55,997 nt of DNA from an uncultured Prevotellaceae bacterium. GTDB taxonomy: Bacteria; Bacteroidota; Bacteroidia; Bacteroidales; Bacteroidaceae. A program made the position numbers and the translations under genes. The notes beneath the pieces are model-generated. The model did no database searches. It had not been told where the DNA came from and worked only from the letters and a program-made list of their open reading frames with translations. This document shows, piece after piece, positions 28,401 through 37,024 of this stretch (within the stretch, counting starts at the first letter, position 1; every line of letters starts with the position of its first letter). The stretch is from contig ONDJ01000011.1 of NCBI GenBank assembly GCA_900316575.1, forward strand, positions 1-55,997. Direction: 5' to 3'.

Positions 28401-28665
28401 CAAAGGCCAGCATGATGCCTTGCGGACGTTCCTTTGCAATGATTTTCTCGACGAAGAAGGGCGTTACGGGCAGGAAATAGATGTGGTCGGCAACACCTTC
28501 ACTGGTCTGCACCGTGGCGATGTTGGGATTGATAAGAACCGTCTCAATGCCTTCTTCGCGCAGTGCTTTGAGGGCTTGCGAACCGCTGTAGTCAAATTCG
28601 CCAGCTTCGCCTATCTTGAGTGCACCTGAGCCGAGTAGTAGTACTTTTTTTATGCTTGTGTTCAT
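25441..28665 (-). CDS. carB: Carbamoyl-phosphate synthase large subunit
   Basis: The 1074-residue protein is the expected full length of CarB. The two homologous ATP-grasp halves are visible from the repeated K-V-L-L-L-G-S-G and V-V-V-L-G-S-G-A-Y-R-I-G starts. E-I-E-Y-E-V and E-I-E-M-D-A sites and the C-terminal MGS-like allosteric domain (from about residue 930) also show. It makes carbamoyl phosphate from bicarbonate, ammonia and two ATP for pyrimidine and arginine synthesis. The allosteric domain suggests regulation by nucleotides. It lies 68 bp downstream of carA in a purF-like/carA/carB order. No clear terminator follows the stop. Confidence 0.97.
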   Translation of the reverse strand: MNTSIKKVLLLGSGALKIGEAGEFDYSGSQALKALREEGIETVLINPNIATVQTSEGVADHIYFLPVTPFFVEKIIAKERPQGIMLAFGGQTALNCGVELYENGVFEKYAVQVLGTPVRAIMDTEDRDLFVRRLDEIGVNTIKSEACETPESARAAAETLGYPVIVRAAYALGGLGSGFAATEEELNVLLEKAFAFSPQVLVEKSLKGWKEIEYEVVRDRYDNCITVCNMENFDPLGIHTGESIVIAPSQTLTNSEYHKLRELAIRIVRHIGIVGECNVQYAFDPFSEDYRVIEVNARLSRSSALASKATGYPLAFVAAKLGLGYGLFDLKNSVTRTTSAFFEPALDYVVCKIPRWDLGKFRGVDRELGSSMKSVGEVMAIGRTFEEAIQKGIRMIGQGLHGFVGNRELKIDDIEASLAAPTDKRLLVIEKAFFDGMSVERIHELTKIDKWFLYKLQNIFRTNAELRKLSSLEDLSDNLLRQAKREGFTDFQIARALRLDTKMGATQAGESVREERKRRGIMPMVKRIDTLAAEYPAKTNYLYLTYSGTTHDVRFEGDNRSVVVLGSGAYRIGSSVEFDWCGVQALETIRKEGLRSVMINYNPETVSTDYDMCDRLYFDELTFERVMDIIELETPRGVIVSTGGQIPNNLAMRLDAQQVPILGTAAKYIDNAEDREKFSEMLRRIGVDQPAWSALTTMDDIHGFIDQVGFPVLVRPSYVLSGAAMNVCSNMEELERFLRLAADVSKEHPVVVSQFIEHAKEIEMDAVARDGEVIAYAISEHIEFAGVHSGDATIQFPPQKLYVETVRRIKKISRQIARELHISGPFNIQFLARENDIKVIECNLRASRSFPFVSKVLKVNLIELATRVMLDLPIDPPSASLFDLDYVGIKASQFSFNRLQNADPVLGVDMSSTGEVGCIGDDSRDALMKALLSVGHRIPQKNILLSTGNAHQKADLLTASQMLVENGYNLYATPGTSRYLSENGIANTLVRWPSDTESEAENVLDLMHRGGVDFVVNVPKDLTPRELTNGYKVRRTAVDLNIPLITNARLASAFIAAFCTLKLDDIEIKSWEEY

Positions 28666-28733
28666 GTTGTGGACGTATTTGGAAGCGTAGGTTTCAAGGG
28701 TGTTTTGGTGTGAAACAAAGGTCTTGCTTCTGA

Positions 28734-29810
28734 TTATAGGAGTTTCACAAAGTTGTCAAAGAGGAACATTGTGTCGGTGGGGCCGCCGCAGGCTTCGGGA
28801 TGGAACTGGGCTGAATACCAAGGCTTGCTTGTGTGGCGTATGCCTTCATTTGAACCGTCGTTCATGTTTTCGAAATAAGGTTTCCAATCATCAGGCAGTC
28901 CTTTGGCGTTGACCGCAAAGCCGTGGTTCTGACTGGTGATGAAGCATCGGTTTGTGCCAATCTCGCGCACGGGCTGATTGTGGCTTCGATGTCCATATTT
29001 GAGTTTGTAGATTGTAGCACCAGTAGCTTTGGCCAAGAGTTGGTTGCCCATGCAAATGCCCATCAACGGACGCACTTGTTCGTTGGCCAAAAACTTTTGA
29101 ATGTTGCGCACGGTGCGTCCACAGCGGTCGGGGTCGCCAGGACCGTTGGCTAAAAACAATCCGTCGAACTCCATCGTATTGAAGTCGAAGTCCCAAGGCA
29201 CACGCACTACTTCAACACCGCGATTGATGAGGCTGCGCAAAATGTTGTTTTTCACACCACAATCTACCAGCACTACGCGTTTTTCTGCGCCTTCGTTGTA
29301 GCGAATGATTTCTTTGCACGAAACGCGTTCCACAAAGTTTACTTCGCCATAAGTTTCTTCGGGTACGTCTTCGGGTTTGTCGCCTTCTATCACGATTTTT
29401 CCCATCATCACACCATGGCGGCGCAGCACTTTTGTGAGTGCGCGGGTGTCAATGTCTGTGATGCCTGGAATGCCTTCGCGTTCCATCCATTGGCTGAGGC
29501 TTTCTACTGCATTCCAGTGGCTGTAGCATTCGCTGTAGTCGCTCACAATAAGGGCCGAGGCATAGATGCGGTCGCTTTCCATAAAGTGGGCCAATCCATC
29601 GGCTTGAGCGGTGAAAGGAGGTACTCCGTAGTTACCTACAAGGGGGTAGGTGAGTGTCATGAGTTGACCGGCATAGGAGGGGTCGGTGAGGCTCTCTACG
29701 TAGCCTGTCATGGCGGTGTTGAACACCACTTCTCCACTGACGCTGCGTTTGGATCCGAAACTGCGACCTTGGAATGTGGTGCCGTCTTCTAATATAAGGG
29801 TTGCTTGCAT
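28734..29810 (-). CDS. carA: Carbamoyl-phosphate synthase small (glutamine amidotransferase) subunit
   Basis: The 358-residue protein carries the CarA N-terminal domain (T-F-Q-G-R-S-F-G, then G-E-V-V-F-N-T-A-M-T-G-Y) and a class I glutaminase domain. The nucleophile is Cys253 in G-I-C-M-G-N-Q and the His-Glu pair is in F-H-P-E-A near the end. It hydrolyses glutamine and channels ammonia to CarB. Start: the ATG at 29810 (M-Q-A-T-L-I-L-E-D-G) fits the family; an open extension upstream runs back into the purF-like gene and was not used. The gap to the upstream gene is 109 bp and shows no clear promoter. Confidence 0.96.
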   Translation of the reverse strand: MQATLILEDGTTFQGRSFGSKRSVSGEVVFNTAMTGYVESLTDPSYAGQLMTLTYPLVGNYGVPPFTAQADGLAHFMESDRIYASALIVSDYSECYSHWNAVESLSQWMEREGIPGITDIDTRALTKVLRRHGVMMGKIVIEGDKPEDVPEETYGEVNFVERVSCKEIIRYNEGAEKRVVLVDCGVKNNILRSLINRGVEVVRVPWDFDFNTMEFDGLFLANGPGDPDRCGRTVRNIQKFLANEQVRPLMGICMGNQLLAKATGATIYKLKYGHRSHNQPVREIGTNRCFITSQNHGFAVNAKGLPDDWKPYFENMNDGSNEGIRHTSKPWYSAQFHPEACGGPTDTMFLFDNFVKLL

Positions 29811-29919
29811 ATTCTCGTTGTTGATTGGCTGTTGGGAATGTTTTAGGGGAATATCGTTTGTGCTGTTATTGACGCGAAAAGAGATGAGCGATGTTTTGGC
29901 ACTGGGCGTGGTTTGCTGC

Positions 29920-31824
29920 CTAAGCATTCTGCTTATTCTCAAAGTAGCGGATAAAGGCTTGGTTCACACGCTTGTTACCTCCTGGAGTGGGGTAGTGCCC
30001 ACTGAAAAACCAGTCGCCTTTGTGATTGGGGATGGCGCGATGCAATCCTTCAAGCGATTGATAAACAAAGTGGATTTCGGTATCTACACCTGGCGGTCTA
30101 AGCATTTGTACCATCTTTTCTGATATTTCGTCAATGGTCAGGCTGTCGTAGAGGCAGCGCACACAGTTCTCGACTTGTTCCTTAGGCAAATGCTCTTGAG
30201 CTTTGCAGCGTTGGTAGATGTCCTGCAGGCGTTGCCACCAGCCACGTTCGGTGATCAGTTCTACGGCTGCGCGGAAAGCGATGAACTCTTCCATCGAAGC
30301 CATATCTATGCCGTAATAATCGGGATAGCGCACTTGGGGAGCACTGCTCACGATAACAATGCGTCGTGGGTGCAAACGGTCGAGGATGCGCAAGATGCTT
30401 TCGCGTAGTGTGGTGCCACGAACAATGCTGTCGTCGATAATCACGAGGTTGTCTCTACCTGGTCGCAGAATGTCGTAGGTGATGTCATAGACGTGGGCAG
30501 CCATGTCGCTACGGCTGGCACTGTCGCTGATGAAAGTGCGCATCTTGATGTCTTTCCATGCCACTTTCTCTGTGCGCACGCGGCGCGTAATGATGCTGTC
30601 GAGCAGTTGCGTGGCAACGGCAGGGTCGCTGGGTGGATTGGCAAAAAACTGAGCAAGCTCTTCGCGCTTCTGTTCGCCAAGATAGTCGTTGAAACCTTGT
30701 TCCAGCCCATAGAAGGCAGCCTCGGCTGTGTTGGGAATGTAGGAAAACACTGTGTTGCTGATTTCGCCATTGATAGCCTTCAGCACGGGTTCCACCAACT
30801 GGCGGCCAAGTTCCTTGCGCTCTCGATAGATGTCGGCATCGTTGCCACGGCTGAAGTAGATGCGCTCAAAGGAACACTGCTTGGGCTCGCCTTTTGGGGG
30901 GATAATTTCTTCAATGCGAAAGCTGCCGTCATTTCTGACAAAGAGTGCTTGGCCGGGCAAGAGTTCGTTGATATCCTGAGTGGATACGTCGAAACTTGTT
31001 TGCAACACGGGGCGCTCGCTGGCCAAAGCTACAACCTCCTCGTTTGCATACCAAAAGGCAGGGCGTATGCCCCAAGGGTCGCGCATGGCCATCATTTCGC
31101 CACTGCCTGTGACACCGCATACCACATATCCACCATCCCACGATGGCGCTGCCGATTTCAACACGTTGGCCAAGTTGATGTTTGCTTCTATAAAGGCGGT
31201 TATTTCACGGTCTTTCAGTCCCTGGGCCAATGCTTGCTGAAATAGTCGTTCGCTCTCACGATCCAATCGGTGTCCGAGTTGTTCGAGAAGGATAAAGGTG
31301 TCGGCCACCATGCGCGGATGTTGTCCTTTGGCTGCAATCTCTTCAAAGACTTCGTCCACGTTGGTGAGATTGAAGTTTGCACATAGTGCCATGTTCTTAG
31401 CTCGCCAATTGCTGCGGCGCATAAAGGGGTGAACAAACGAAAGGCCACGCTTGCCGGTGGTGCTATACCGGAGGTGGCCCATATAGAGTTCGCCCGCATA
31501 GGGGATATGTTGTTCTGCGAAAGAAACTTCAGCTTGCTCTTCGGCACTGAAAGCGGCTATCTGATTGCCAGCCATTTGCAGGCATAGTTCAATACCTCCT
31601 GAACCTTCAGCGCGCTCACGATAGAGAAACTCTTCGCCTTGTGCAGCCCGTGTCTTGACACATGCTATTCCGGCTCCTTCTTGTCCGCGATTGTGTTGTT
31701 TCTCCATGAGGAGAGCCAACTTGTTGAGTCCGTAGCGCCACGTGCCATATTTTTCAGCATAGTAAGCCAAGGGCTTCCGCAGGCGCACCATCGCGACGCC
31801 GCATTCGTGTTTGAGAGGTTCCAT
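29920..31824 (-). CDS. Amidophosphoribosyltransferase-type class II glutamine amidotransferase
   Basis: The 634-residue protein starts at the ATG at 31824 (M-E-P-L-K-H-E-C-G-V-A-M). Cys8 follows Glu, as at the PurF self-cleavage site, so a 7-residue propeptide is expected. The N-terminal glutaminase half contains K-Q-H-N-R-G-Q-E-G-A-G. The C-terminal phosphoribosyltransferase half contains V-I-I-D-D-S-I-V-R-G-T-T (Asp464/Asp465), the PRPP loop. At 634 residues it is longer than classical PurF (about 470-505), with long insertions in both halves. This long form is typical next to carAB in Bacteroidales. It may be the main PurF or a paralogue; the sequence does not decide, so no symbol is given. 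Confidence 0.85.
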   Translation of the reverse strand: MEPLKHECGVAMVRLRKPLAYYAEKYGTWRYGLNKLALLMEKQHNRGQEGAGIACVKTRAAQGEEFLYRERAEGSGGIELCLQMAGNQIAAFSAEEQAEVSFAEQHIPYAGELYMGHLRYSTTGKRGLSFVHPFMRRSNWRAKNMALCANFNLTNVDEVFEEIAAKGQHPRMVADTFILLEQLGHRLDRESERLFQQALAQGLKDREITAFIEANINLANVLKSAAPSWDGGYVVCGVTGSGEMMAMRDPWGIRPAFWYANEEVVALASERPVLQTSFDVSTQDINELLPGQALFVRNDGSFRIEEIIPPKGEPKQCSFERIYFSRGNDADIYRERKELGRQLVEPVLKAINGEISNTVFSYIPNTAEAAFYGLEQGFNDYLGEQKREELAQFFANPPSDPAVATQLLDSIITRRVRTEKVAWKDIKMRTFISDSASRSDMAAHVYDITYDILRPGRDNLVIIDDSIVRGTTLRESILRILDRLHPRRIVIVSSAPQVRYPDYYGIDMASMEEFIAFRAAVELITERGWWQRLQDIYQRCKAQEHLPKEQVENCVRCLYDSLTIDEISEKMVQMLRPPGVDTEIHFVYQSLEGLHRAIPNHKGDWFFSGHYPTPGGNKRVNQAFIRYFENKQNA

Positions 31825-31993
31825 CGTTCTGGTTGTAGTCGTTTTGCGGAGCAAACTTAAGCAAAAAACCTTTGTGTTCAGTTGCTGTTTGCAGCAAAAA
31901 GCATAGTAGCGGTTTGACGGGCTATCTTTTTGACGTGTTCAATACGCAGATTGTGTTTTGAAAGATCGTTTTCGCTTCAGAAAAGGGATAAAA

Positions 31994-32031
31994 GCAGTGA
32001 AGCCTCTTTACTTAGAAAAAGGCTTCACTGC
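31994..32031 (-). terminator. Intrinsic terminator after the five-unit barrel gene
   Basis: Perfect 12-bp stem (GCAGTGAAGCCT at 31994-32005 with its complement at 32020-32031). On the minus strand it is followed by TTTTATCCCTTTT. It lies 45 bases beyond the stop at 32077 and ends the three-gene operon. Confidence 0.85.
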
Positions 32032-32076
32032 ATTTGTATCATTTTAGAATTGCTTCAATAATTGTATGCGCGTGCT

Positions 32077-34905
32077 TTAGAAATTGTATCGTGTGCCGAG
32101 ATATACTTTCCCCTCGCCTTCCACAGGGTGTTTGGTCTTTGGCGTAAGGCTCTTGCTCAATATGGTCACAGTGGGTTCGGCAAAAACTTCGAAACGCTCT
32201 GTCACGTCATAAGCTGCTTGTACACCCATATTCAGACCAAAACCCCAGCGTGTCTTTGACGTGTATTCCATGGCATCAATATTGAGACCTGCCACAGCGC
32301 GAAGATGGAATTTGCCATTGTCTTGGGGAAGAAGGCTGTAAAGGTAGTCAATATGGAATGTGTTGAGGTCGCTACCTTTGGCTCGGGCAGTGCGCTTGTG
32401 GATGTGCGTGCGTGAAACGCCGAGTCGCACTGCTCCATATTCATTGATATAACGTCCGTATGCGGCACTATAAGCGAACGATAGTTTACGTCCGAAGGGA
32501 TGTGCTTTGGCCACACTGGCTGACCATGCGCCCAGTCCTATAGCCACTTCGGCAAATTGTTTGGTGGCACGTGCTGCCGGTGTTCTGTCGCCCATTCGGA
32601 ATTCATAGTTCAAACCGAGCTGCAGCGTGGGCATCATGTGTTCTGCCTTGTCGTGGTTCTTGCTGTGAGATAGGTAGAGCAACATAGGCTCGGCATATAT
32701 TTCCCATCCGTGACCTATGCGGGCTGCAAGTTGCATACCGATATGCATGTCGGGGCAGAAACGGGTTTTTGGCCGTTCGTATCTCATACCAAGATTTACA
32801 CCAGCGAGTGCGCGCAGGTTGAGCACACGTTTTTCGTCCTCGCCCAACGTGGCGTTTGTGATGTCGAAGAGGTAGTCTCCGCCAATAAACCATCGGCCAC
32901 TGTAGTGAACACTTCTGCCTTTATGTCTTAGGGCATCGACACCCATGGTGATACGCCATGCCCAAAGCGGAGTGAACCATCGACCGTAGCCTATACGTCC
33001 CAGGCCGCCAAAGTGTCTAAGTTTGCTGATGTTGTTTGCTGTTGTCGCGGGCCCAGCAGAAACTGAGTAGAACGCGCGCACGTCTTCTTGCTCATAACGA
33101 TTGAGTGCCTCTGTTTCTGCCGCACGCAAGTTAAACTGAAGTCCGGCTGTGAGTCGGGCAAGCAGGTCTATCTTGATCGAGGCGGTAGTTGTGCCAGGCA
33201 GAAAAGCGTTGTCATAGGCATATAACGACGGTTCGATGTAGAGACTGACTGTGCGGGTTGCGTTCCAAATACCTTTCAGTCCGGCATTGGCACCAAAATA
33301 TACTTTCCCAGCATTGCGGTGGGCGGCTAAATCAAGTCCAGCGATACCCACTAATTCGAAATGTCGGTTGGGCATATAGCCTGTCGTGCTGTTTGCTATA
33401 TTCCACATATAGTCAGCACCGAAGTTGAGGAATGAGCGGCTACCGTCTTTCCATTCTACATGTCCAGCTTCAGCCCTGAGGCGTGCTCCGCTGATGGGTG
33501 TAAACCACTTACCCACGCCGATATGCAAGGCGGGCGAGAGGGTGGACTTCGGGTGGTGCAGGGTGTAGTTGCGCATAAGTATCATGCCTCCGGCTCCAAC
33601 TTCGATGAAGGCATTGTCGTACCATGTGCGATTGGTGAACGAAGCATTGCGTGTCTGCGTATTATGCATATCAGCGCTTTGACCGATGGTGATACCTGCC
33701 AGTAAGCTGGCTGCTATGTCAGCTTGTTTGCACGAATAGGCGTAAGTGGCAAATCTCTTGGGATAGAAGTCCAAGCGCGGTTCTATGAAGAGGGTGGTAA
33801 ACGTACCTACACGCAGGTTGGGCTGCAGTCCGAGGACTATGCCAGGAATCCATTTCTTGCCGCTACCCGTCTGCACATAATTGATGCTTGCGCCTGCCAA
33901 ACCGTTGACGAAGAAACGGCGGTCAGGGTTGTACCCTCCAAAAACATTGTTCAAGTTGAGCAAGTAGTCGGCAGAGAGGGCTATTCCCTTGACGTGTCCT
34001 TTTTTATGGCGTGCCTTACTGTTATAGGCATACTCCATGAGAGAGAGGCTGAGACGAACTCCGCTATAGGGGTCAAACCATTTGCCGATGCTGGCAAATG
34101 CTCTGGCACCGATTTGGTCCTTCCAAATGCTTTGCTGTGAAGCAATGAGTGCGGCAGGGCCTGCACTGAATGAGAAGAAGGTGTTGTCGAGCAGCTGTCC
34201 CGTCGTTTCAAATGTATGGTTAGATACAGGGGCTGAGGGATTAAGATGGTAACCTGCGCCAGCTGTGATGCTCGCACTGGGTCTCCATCCATATTGGTTG
34301 GAGCGATGAAGCAAGTTTTCGTGGTATGCCGTGAACCTTGGCTCTACATATAAATATGCGTAAGAACTGACATTGGCTTGTCCGCGAAGCCCTACGTGCA
34401 CCGCTGGAACCCATTCGGACTTTCCTTTGAAGCGGGACTTCAGCACGTCAATACCTGCTGTGCCGATAAGCTCAAAGCGTTTTGGTGCGTCGTATTTGCG
34501 GCTTCCTATGGCGGTGATATTCATCAGATAGTCCAGCGAAACACCATAGGCCTTGATATGGTTGGGGATGCCTTTGCGACGCAACAGACGGCCACCCACG
34601 CTCAGGCGCAATCCGTGTTCGGGAGTCAGCCAGTCACCGATGCTTACATTGGCATTGTAACCAAAATGACCCCAGTCCACATAGGTCTTGGATGAACGTA
34701 GAAACAAGTTGTCAACGCCTGCGCCAGCCTCTATGAACAGACGGTCGCCAAACTTTTTATTGTCGTAGCGTTTGGCCACAGGCGGAGCTTGCAACACATG
34801 GTCTAAGGCATTAAACTGTGTGGTGGTGTCTCTCTCTTGTGCTGAAGTTTGGCCAGCACAGAGAAGCAGCATGGACAAAAAGGGAATGTATCTGTAGAGT
34901 CTCAT
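32077..34905 (-). CDS. Outer-membrane protein of five tandem beta-barrel-like units
   Basis: The 942-residue protein (ATG at 34905; an in-frame TTG at 34917 would add four residues) has a signal peptide ending near T-S-A-Q. The rest is five tandem units of ~160-185 residues, at about 54-222, 241-409, 431-594, 610-770 and 783-942. Each unit repeats the same landmarks: an A-G or S-A-G-P start, G-K/R-W-F-T/D-P..G.R-L, D-Y-L/M.N, an F-E-L-x-G-x-A-G-L-like strand and L-Y-I/V-E-P. The Glu-Pro of that last motif falls at 188, 375, 558, 739 and 910. The chain ends in R-Y-N-F, typical of outer-membrane barrels. Function unknown. It starts right after the OmpA/TPR gene stop, so translation is probably coupled. 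Confidence 0.8.
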   Translation of the reverse strand: MRLYRYIPFLSMLLLCAGQTSAQERDTTTQFNALDHVLQAPPVAKRYDNKKFGDRLFIEAGAGVDNLFLRSSKTYVDWGHFGYNANVSIGDWLTPEHGLRLSVGGRLLRRKGIPNHIKAYGVSLDYLMNITAIGSRKYDAPKRFELIGTAGIDVLKSRFKGKSEWVPAVHVGLRGQANVSSYAYLYVEPRFTAYHENLLHRSNQYGWRPSASITAGAGYHLNPSAPVSNHTFETTGQLLDNTFFSFSAGPAALIASQQSIWKDQIGARAFASIGKWFDPYSGVRLSLSLMEYAYNSKARHKKGHVKGIALSADYLLNLNNVFGGYNPDRRFFVNGLAGASINYVQTGSGKKWIPGIVLGLQPNLRVGTFTTLFIEPRLDFYPKRFATYAYSCKQADIAASLLAGITIGQSADMHNTQTRNASFTNRTWYDNAFIEVGAGGMILMRNYTLHHPKSTLSPALHIGVGKWFTPISGARLRAEAGHVEWKDGSRSFLNFGADYMWNIANSTTGYMPNRHFELVGIAGLDLAAHRNAGKVYFGANAGLKGIWNATRTVSLYIEPSLYAYDNAFLPGTTTASIKIDLLARLTAGLQFNLRAAETEALNRYEQEDVRAFYSVSAGPATTANNISKLRHFGGLGRIGYGRWFTPLWAWRITMGVDALRHKGRSVHYSGRWFIGGDYLFDITNATLGEDEKRVLNLRALAGVNLGMRYERPKTRFCPDMHIGMQLAARIGHGWEIYAEPMLLYLSHSKNHDKAEHMMPTLQLGLNYEFRMGDRTPAARATKQFAEVAIGLGAWSASVAKAHPFGRKLSFAYSAAYGRYINEYGAVRLGVSRTHIHKRTARAKGSDLNTFHIDYLYSLLPQDNGKFHLRAVAGLNIDAMEYTSKTRWGFGLNMGVQAAYDVTERFEVFAEPTVTILSKSLTPKTKHPVEGEGKVYLGTRYNF

Positions 34906-34917
34906 CAGTTTCTTCAA

Positions 34918-37011
34918 TTATTTTAAGAGTAATCTGTTGACGTCGCCGTCCAATTTTGCTTTTTCTTCAAGCGAGGGGTCAAGACGGAATGCCTCTTGGA
35001 GTTCCTTTTGAGCTTCATCGACAATACCGTTGCGCCACAAACAAGTGGCAAGCAGATAGTGCGATAATGCTTGGTCGGTGGGCAGTAGCCTGGCCGCTTC
35101 CTCCGCTTCTTTGTTGTGTTTCACTGCCAGCAGGCATACCACACGGTTGAGCGGACTGGTGGTGGCGACTACCTGGTAGTTTTCTTCCTCGTGTCCGTTG
35201 AGCATACCTACTACCGACTTAATTATCAACGTCTCTTCGCTTTGCGGAATGAAATTGGCAAGACTGTCGGCTGTCCAGTACTCGTGTTTGTCAAGCAAGG
35301 CGATGACATGGTTCACGTTCACTGCCGCTGGCGCATCTTTTCCAGCAAAGTCCGCCAGCAGTTCGCTGTCAGGACGGTCGTCGTTGATGAGCAGTTCCGC
35401 CAAGTCGCAGGCCGCTACGGTGAACTTGGGATAGGCCTGCAGGGCATGACGTAGTTGCTGTTCGCGAATGGAATCGTTCTCTTCTCCACGGAAAAGGGTG
35501 AAATATTCAAAGCGCGAAAGGTTTCCAAAGTCATTGGTTGCCACGGCCTCTGCATACAACTCCTTGATTTCGTCGTAGGTCAGTTTGCGGCGAATGGTAT
35601 AGTTCATCGTGTATTCCACTTGGCGCAGGCGGGGCAAATAGTCGTCCAAAAGCATCTTGTAGAAATCCAGTTTACGCATCTCGCGGCTTTGCGTGTCTTG
35701 ATCCTTGTAGCGTGCCACGATGCGTTCAATGGCTGAGGCCTGGTCTGTCAACCCGTCTTCGCGTAACAAGTCGGCAACTTCTTGCCATGTAGCCACACGC
35801 ACATTGCTATGTACCTCAAGGTCTTGGCGGGTTTCGCTGTCTAACCGGCCCACAATGTAGTTTAGGGTGTTTCTCATGCGGGCATCGGCCAACTTCTGGT
35901 TTTTGGCATACGTGCCGTCGGGTGATGCCGTTCCTTCGATAGAAAACGATTGCAGCGTAACATTGCGGTGGTGGATGATGCTGTCCAACTGCGCGTTCAG
36001 TTTGTCAATCTCGCGTCGGTTTTGTTCGTTCATCAGATCCAAGTCGCTTTTGCCTATGGCGAAAAACAGGTTCATATTGCCTTTGGTGGCACGAGGCTGT
36101 GTCTCGGGAGCGGGGTAGAACCTGGAGTCGGTGAGTTTCGCCGCGTCAAAGTCGAACTCAAGGAAGCGCAGCGGATCAACCGTTCCTTGTGCCACTTGCT
36201 GAGAATCAGTCTTGACGACCTTCACGTAGTCTTCAAGCGAAAGGTAGAAATCGCAAGTGAAATAATCTTTCGGGTCGGCCACCCAAATAGAATCTTCCTC
36301 ATAGACCAAGATGTTATTCTTGTTGCGGTTCTCTTTTCTCATCAGCGAATCGTCGCGAATGGTGATATAGGGTGCCAGCGGATCCAGCGTTTCAAGGTCG
36401 AAATCGTACATGCGCCGCTGGGTGGAGTTGTATTCTTGGCCGTCAAAAACCATGGGTCTGATGTAGATATGCTCTCTATTGGCCTCGCTGCTTACCACGG
36501 GTTGCATCACCAGTCGGTTGTTGGAGTTGAACAGCTCGTTGGGAATTCTGATGACGGTGGGCGGAATGCGCAGATAATGGCCGTGCACTTCGAGGTAGGT
36601 GGGTTCCACTGTCACACTGTCGCGCTTAGGCCTTTCGGCCTGAACCACTGCCGTGCCTATCTGTTCGTAAACAGGAGCTAGTTTCACCAAGATGGTGTCT
36701 TTGGCAGATTTCACCCTGACCGTAGTGCTTTCCCACCCAATGAGTTGCACCCTGAACGTGTTTCCCACGATGCTGGCCACAAATGTGCCGTCCTCAGAGG
36801 TTTGCGTGGCGATCGACTTGCTCTTGAGGTCGTAGATGGTGGCACCAAATACCGGCGAACCGTCAACATTAGAAACAACCTTGCCTCGTACGCGCTGTAT
36901 CTCTTGCGCATTGGCCGAGCACACGCAAAACAATAGCACGAAAGGCAGCAAAAGCCATAGGGCAGAGCGTCCCGTGGTGGCTTTTCTGACAAAAATATTC
37001 GGATATAACAT
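34918..37011 (-). CDS. Envelope protein with carboxypeptidase-regulatory-like, OmpA-like and TPR-like regions
   Basis: The 697-residue protein has a signal peptide (hydrophobic core ~17-35, A-N-A-Q cleavage). A carboxypeptidase-D regulatory-like beta domain (~40-112, with V-R-G-K-V-V and G-A-T-I-Y-D) comes first. A unique middle region follows, then an OmpA-like peptidoglycan-associated segment (~312-470, I-E-G-T-A-S-P-D-G ... N-Q-K-L-A-D-A-R). The helical C-terminal end has TPR-like repeats (A-L-S-H-Y-L-L-A-T-C near residue 650). It probably links an outer-membrane complex to the cell wall. It sits 13 bp after the DUF3575-like gene and abuts the five-unit barrel gene. DUF3575/DUF3868 fimbrial operons have a similar layout, but I see no fimbrillin here. 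Confidence 0.77.
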   Translation of the reverse strand: MLYPNIFVRKATTGRSALWLLLPFVLLFCVCSANAQEIQRVRGKVVSNVDGSPVFGATIYDLKSKSIATQTSEDGTFVASIVGNTFRVQLIGWESTTVRVKSAKDTILVKLAPVYEQIGTAVVQAERPKRDSVTVEPTYLEVHGHYLRIPPTVIRIPNELFNSNNRLVMQPVVSSEANREHIYIRPMVFDGQEYNSTQRRMYDFDLETLDPLAPYITIRDDSLMRKENRNKNNILVYEEDSIWVADPKDYFTCDFYLSLEDYVKVVKTDSQQVAQGTVDPLRFLEFDFDAAKLTDSRFYPAPETQPRATKGNMNLFFAIGKSDLDLMNEQNRREIDKLNAQLDSIIHHRNVTLQSFSIEGTASPDGTYAKNQKLADARMRNTLNYIVGRLDSETRQDLEVHSNVRVATWQEVADLLREDGLTDQASAIERIVARYKDQDTQSREMRKLDFYKMLLDDYLPRLRQVEYTMNYTIRRKLTYDEIKELYAEAVATNDFGNLSRFEYFTLFRGEENDSIREQQLRHALQAYPKFTVAACDLAELLINDDRPDSELLADFAGKDAPAAVNVNHVIALLDKHEYWTADSLANFIPQSEETLIIKSVVGMLNGHEEENYQVVATTSPLNRVVCLLAVKHNKEAEEAARLLPTDQALSHYLLATCLWRNGIVDEAQKELQEAFRLDPSLEEKAKLDGDVNRLLLK

Positions 37012-37024
37012 GGCTAAAAAGTAG

